From: Bradyrhizobium sp. AT1
Lineage (GTDB): Bacteria; Pseudomonadota; Alphaproteobacteria; Rhizobiales; Xanthobacteraceae
Direction of reading: 5' to 3'
Assembly: GCF_001590795.1 (NCBI RefSeq)
Contig: NZ_JXDL01000001.1
Span: 5,123,758-5,187,757 of the forward strand
Length of the DNA stretch: 64,000 nt
Both the position numbers and the translations under genes were made by a program. Position 1 is the stretch's first letter; every line of letters starts with the position of its first letter. The notes under the pieces were generated by a model. That model did no database searches. It was given only the letters and a program-made list of their open reading frames with translations, and was not told where the DNA came from. This document shows, in pieces, positions 61,884 through 64,000 of the stretch.

Positions 61884-64000
61884 TCGGCGGCGTCGCGATG
61901 CGCCGCCTGGTCGGTCGGGAAATCACAGATTACGACCGTGCCGCGGCCGACGATCGAATCCACAAGCACCTTGCCGCCATGCAGCTCGACGAAGGAGCGC
62001 ACCAGCGACAGGCCGAGCCCGGCGCCGCGGTGACGCGAGCCCTGCGAGCGGCTTTCGAACCAGTTGAACACCTTGTCCTTCATGTCGGCAGGTATTCCAG
62101 GCCCGGAATCTGTCACGGTGAAGACCACGCTTCGCTCGGTGCGCCGCGCGCTGATACCGACGGTGGAATCCTGTGGAGAAAACCCGACGGCGTTGGCGAG
62201 GAGGTTATAGAGCACCTGCACCACGCGCTTCTCGTCGCCGACGAAGCTGCCGACGTCGGGCGCGATCTCGACCTTGAGGCGGATGCGGTCGGTGGCAAGC
62301 CGGTCCTGGATTCCCTCCGCGGCCAGCTCGATGGTCTTGCTGACGTCGACGGGCCCGAGTTCCAGCTTCATGGCGCCGGCGTCGATGGTGGCGAGATCGA
62401 GGATGTTGTTGGTGAGCGCCAGCAGCGCGTTGGTCGATTTGGTGACGTAGTCGAGATATTCGGCCTGTTTCGGCGTCAGCGGCCCGGTCGAGGGATCGCT
62501 GAGGAAATGCGCGAAGCCGATGATGGTGGTGAGCGGCGAGCGCAGCTCGTAGGAAACGTGGTGGACGAAATCCACCTTCATCTGGTCCGCGGCCTCCAGC
62601 GCCTCGTTGCGCTCGCGTAGCGCGCGCTCGACATTCTCGGTGTCGGTGATGTCCTGGAACGTCAGCATGGTCGCGCCGTCGTGCAGCGGACGGATCATGC
62701 CGTCGAGCACGCTGCCGTCCTTCCGCTCGAGCTTCAGCGGCACGTCGGCGCGGCTCTCGATCGAGGTGACGGCCTCGCGGATCTGGCGCCAGACCGCGGG
62801 ATCGTCGAACAGCTGATGACACCAGCCTTCGACGGTCTGGATATGCGGCTCGTCGCGCATGGCATCGCTCGACAGCTTCCACATCCGGACGAAGGCCGGA
62901 TTGAACAGCTGGGCCTTGCCGTTGCTGCCGAACACCGCGACGCCTTCGGCGAGGCTGTCCAGCGTCTCGCGCTGAACCCGGATCATGCCGTCGAAGCGGC
63001 GGGCAAGCTCGAGGCTTTCGGTGACGTCGTCGAACAGATAGGTGACGCCGCCTTCCGGGTTCGGCGTGGTGACGACCGAGAGCGCGCGGCCGTCGGGCAG
63101 ATACCAGGTGTCCTTCGCGGCCTCGACCGCGCGATAGGCCTCGTGCAGTTTCGCTTTCCAGGCGCGGAAATCGGGCTGCTCGGGCAGCTTGCGCGCGGCG
63201 CGGAGCTTGTCGAGCACGCTGGAATCGTCGGGATTGGCGTCGAGGAAGCTGCGGTCGAGGTCCCACAGCCGGCGGTAGGAATCGTTGTAGAAGGCGAGCC
63301 GGCGCTGGCCGTCGAACACGGCAACGCCGGAGGAGAGCTGGTCCAGCGTGCGGCGGTGCGCCTCCGCCATCCGCACCAGCGCGGAGCTGAGCGCATCCGC
63401 CTCGCTGGCATCGATGGCGACGCCCACGCTGCCGCTGCCGACATTGACGGCGCGCACGTCGTAGATGCGCCGCTCACCGCTGATCACGATCGGCAGCCGC
63501 GAGGTGAAGCCCGCGGCGTCCTTCAGGCCCCGCTCCATCGCGGAGCGGTCGGCGCTGTCGAGCAGCTCGAGCTTGCGCTCCTGCGCGTCGGTGACGCTGG
63601 CTGCTTCGGTGGCGCGGACATAGGCCGGGTTGGCATAGGTCAGCGCGCCGTTCTCGCCCTTGGCCCAGATCGGCCAGGGTGCAGCGGCGGCAAAGCCGCG
63701 CAGCATCTCGGTCTCGTCGGACAGCGCGTTGTAGCGCAGATTGGTCTCGGCCAGGTCGCGGCGCAGCCCGGAGAGTTCGCGAATCCGGACAATGGCTTGG
63801 CCGCCGATGGCGCGGCCGATGGCCTCCAGCGTGTGGCCGTGCGCGGTCGTCAGCGTCAGCTGGAACCCGTCACCGCGGTCGCGCAGTGCATCGACCGCAT
63901 GATCCATCTGCAGCGCGGGTTCCGGCGGCAGCCAGGTTCCGAAGGCGAGCACGCGCTGCGGCGAGGAGTCGCGCGGCAGCACCATGGAGATGTCGCCGGA
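61880..64000 (-). CDS. divL: DivL-type PAS pseudo-histidine kinase (N-terminus outside window)
   Basis: The gene runs off the right edge; 707 codons are visible. It has several PAS-like domains (such as APWPIWAKGENGALTYANPAYVRATEAAS, GVAVFDGQRRLAFYNDSYRRLW and GVAVFGSNGKAQLFNPAFVRMWKL), then a dimerisation region and an ATPase domain (LLANAVGFSPQD, VTDSGPGIP, GAGLGLSLVRSFVELHGG). The H-box reads FVHHVSYELRSPLTTIIGF: Tyr (codon 62551-62549) replaces the phospho-His, the hallmark of DivL, which controls CckA-CtrA cell-cycle signalling. The visible ATP site has N, G1 and G2 boxes. The first Met seen (63985) is not the start. Confidence 0.85.
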   Translation of the reverse strand, partial: SGDISMVLPRDSSPQRVLAFGTWLPPEPALQMDHAVDALRDRGDGFQLTLTTAHGHTLEAIGRAIGGQAIVRIRELSGLRRDLAETNLRYNALSDETEMLRGFAAAAPWPIWAKGENGALTYANPAYVRATEAASVTDAQERKLELLDSADRSAMERGLKDAAGFTSRLPIVISGERRIYDVRAVNVGSGSVGVAIDASEADALSSALVRMAEAHRRTLDQLSSGVAVFDGQRRLAFYNDSYRRLWDLDRSFLDANPDDSSVLDKLRAARKLPEQPDFRAWKAKLHEAYRAVEAAKDTWYLPDGRALSVVTTPNPEGGVTYLFDDVTESLELARRFDGMIRVQRETLDSLAEGVAVFGSNGKAQLFNPAFVRMWKLSSDAMRDEPHIQTVEGWCHQLFDDPAVWRQIREAVTSIESRADVPLKLERKDGSVLDGMIRPLHDGATMLTFQDITDTENVERALRERNEALEAADQMKVDFVHHVSYELRSPLTTIIGFAHFLSDPSTGPLTPKQAEYLDYVTKSTNALLALTNNILDLATIDAGAMKLELGPVDVSKTIELAAEGIQDRLATDRIRLKVEIAPDVGSFVGDEKRVVQVLYNLLANAVGFSPQDSTVGISARRTERSVVFTVTDSGPGIPADMKDKVFNWFESRSQGSRHRGAGLGLSLVRSFVELHGGKVLVDSIVGRGTVVICDFPTDQAAHRDAAE

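Overview
The window is GC-rich chromosomal DNA from an alphaproteobacterium of the order Hyphomicrobiales. Gene content and protein sequences point to Bradyrhizobium or a close relative, judged from memory of family sequences and not from a search. Most of it is core housekeeping. The accessory content is a set of short palindromic intergenic repeats, a trimeric adhesin, two small toxin-antitoxin-like pairs and a polysaccharide module.

Layout. 0-7 kb: the 5' end of pheS, rplT and rpmI, a secreted protein gene on the other strand, infC with an AUU start, a hydrolase, an NTF2-like protein, a thioesterase-like protein, queG and a GST-fold protein resembling FzlA. 7-18 kb: uppP, then DprE1-like and DprE2-like genes, an NDUFA9-like gene, tRNA-Leu(CAG) with parDE, an MFS transporter, a YadA-type adhesin, a secreted protein, a UbiA prenyltransferase carrying a degenerate HAD domain, and RNase D. 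The DprE1, DprE2 and UbiA genes together form a candidate polyprenyl-phospho-arabinose pathway. 18-24 kb: lptC-lptA-lptB-rpoN-hpf-ptsN, the standard LPS-export and sigma-54 cluster. 24-28 kb: an O-antigen polymerase-like membrane protein, a secreted GH5 glycosidase and a TPR protein.

28-36 kb: DUF1150 and a small heat-shock protein behind a sigma-32-type promoter, the ugpBAEC glycerol-3-phosphate ABC operon with a candidate Pho box, a CaiB/BaiF CoA-transferase, and divergent ohr/ohrR. 36-44 kb: a GIY-YIG protein, tRNA-Ala(GGC), a TIGR02300 protein, then aroA-cmk-rpsA interrupted by a nucleotidyltransferase two-gene module, then sppA and ihfB. 44-50 kb: lapA-like, trpF-trpB-trpA-accD-folC, and a metallophosphoesterase. 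50-64 kb (mostly minus strand): an ATP-dependent DNA ligase, trxA, addA/addB, murU, a PilZ protein, a tsaE-amgK fusion, and a DivL-type pseudo-histidine kinase running off the right edge.

The genes fall into coherent systems: translation (infC, rplT, rpmI, rpsA, pheS, queG, tRNAs), the envelope (uppP, lptABC, AmgK/MurU recycling, the candidate arabinose-lipid genes, adhesin, polymerase/GH5), cell cycle (FzlA-like, DivL-like), amino-acid, fatty-acid and folate synthesis, DNA repair (AddAB, ligase) and stress responses (Hsp20, Ohr, Hpf). No CRISPR array, prophage, insertion sequence or rRNA operon was seen. No wholly new system is obvious. The best leads are the arabinose-lipid gene set, the nucleotidyltransferase module inside aroA-cmk-rpsA, and the TsaE-AmgK/PilZ/MurU/DivL cluster.
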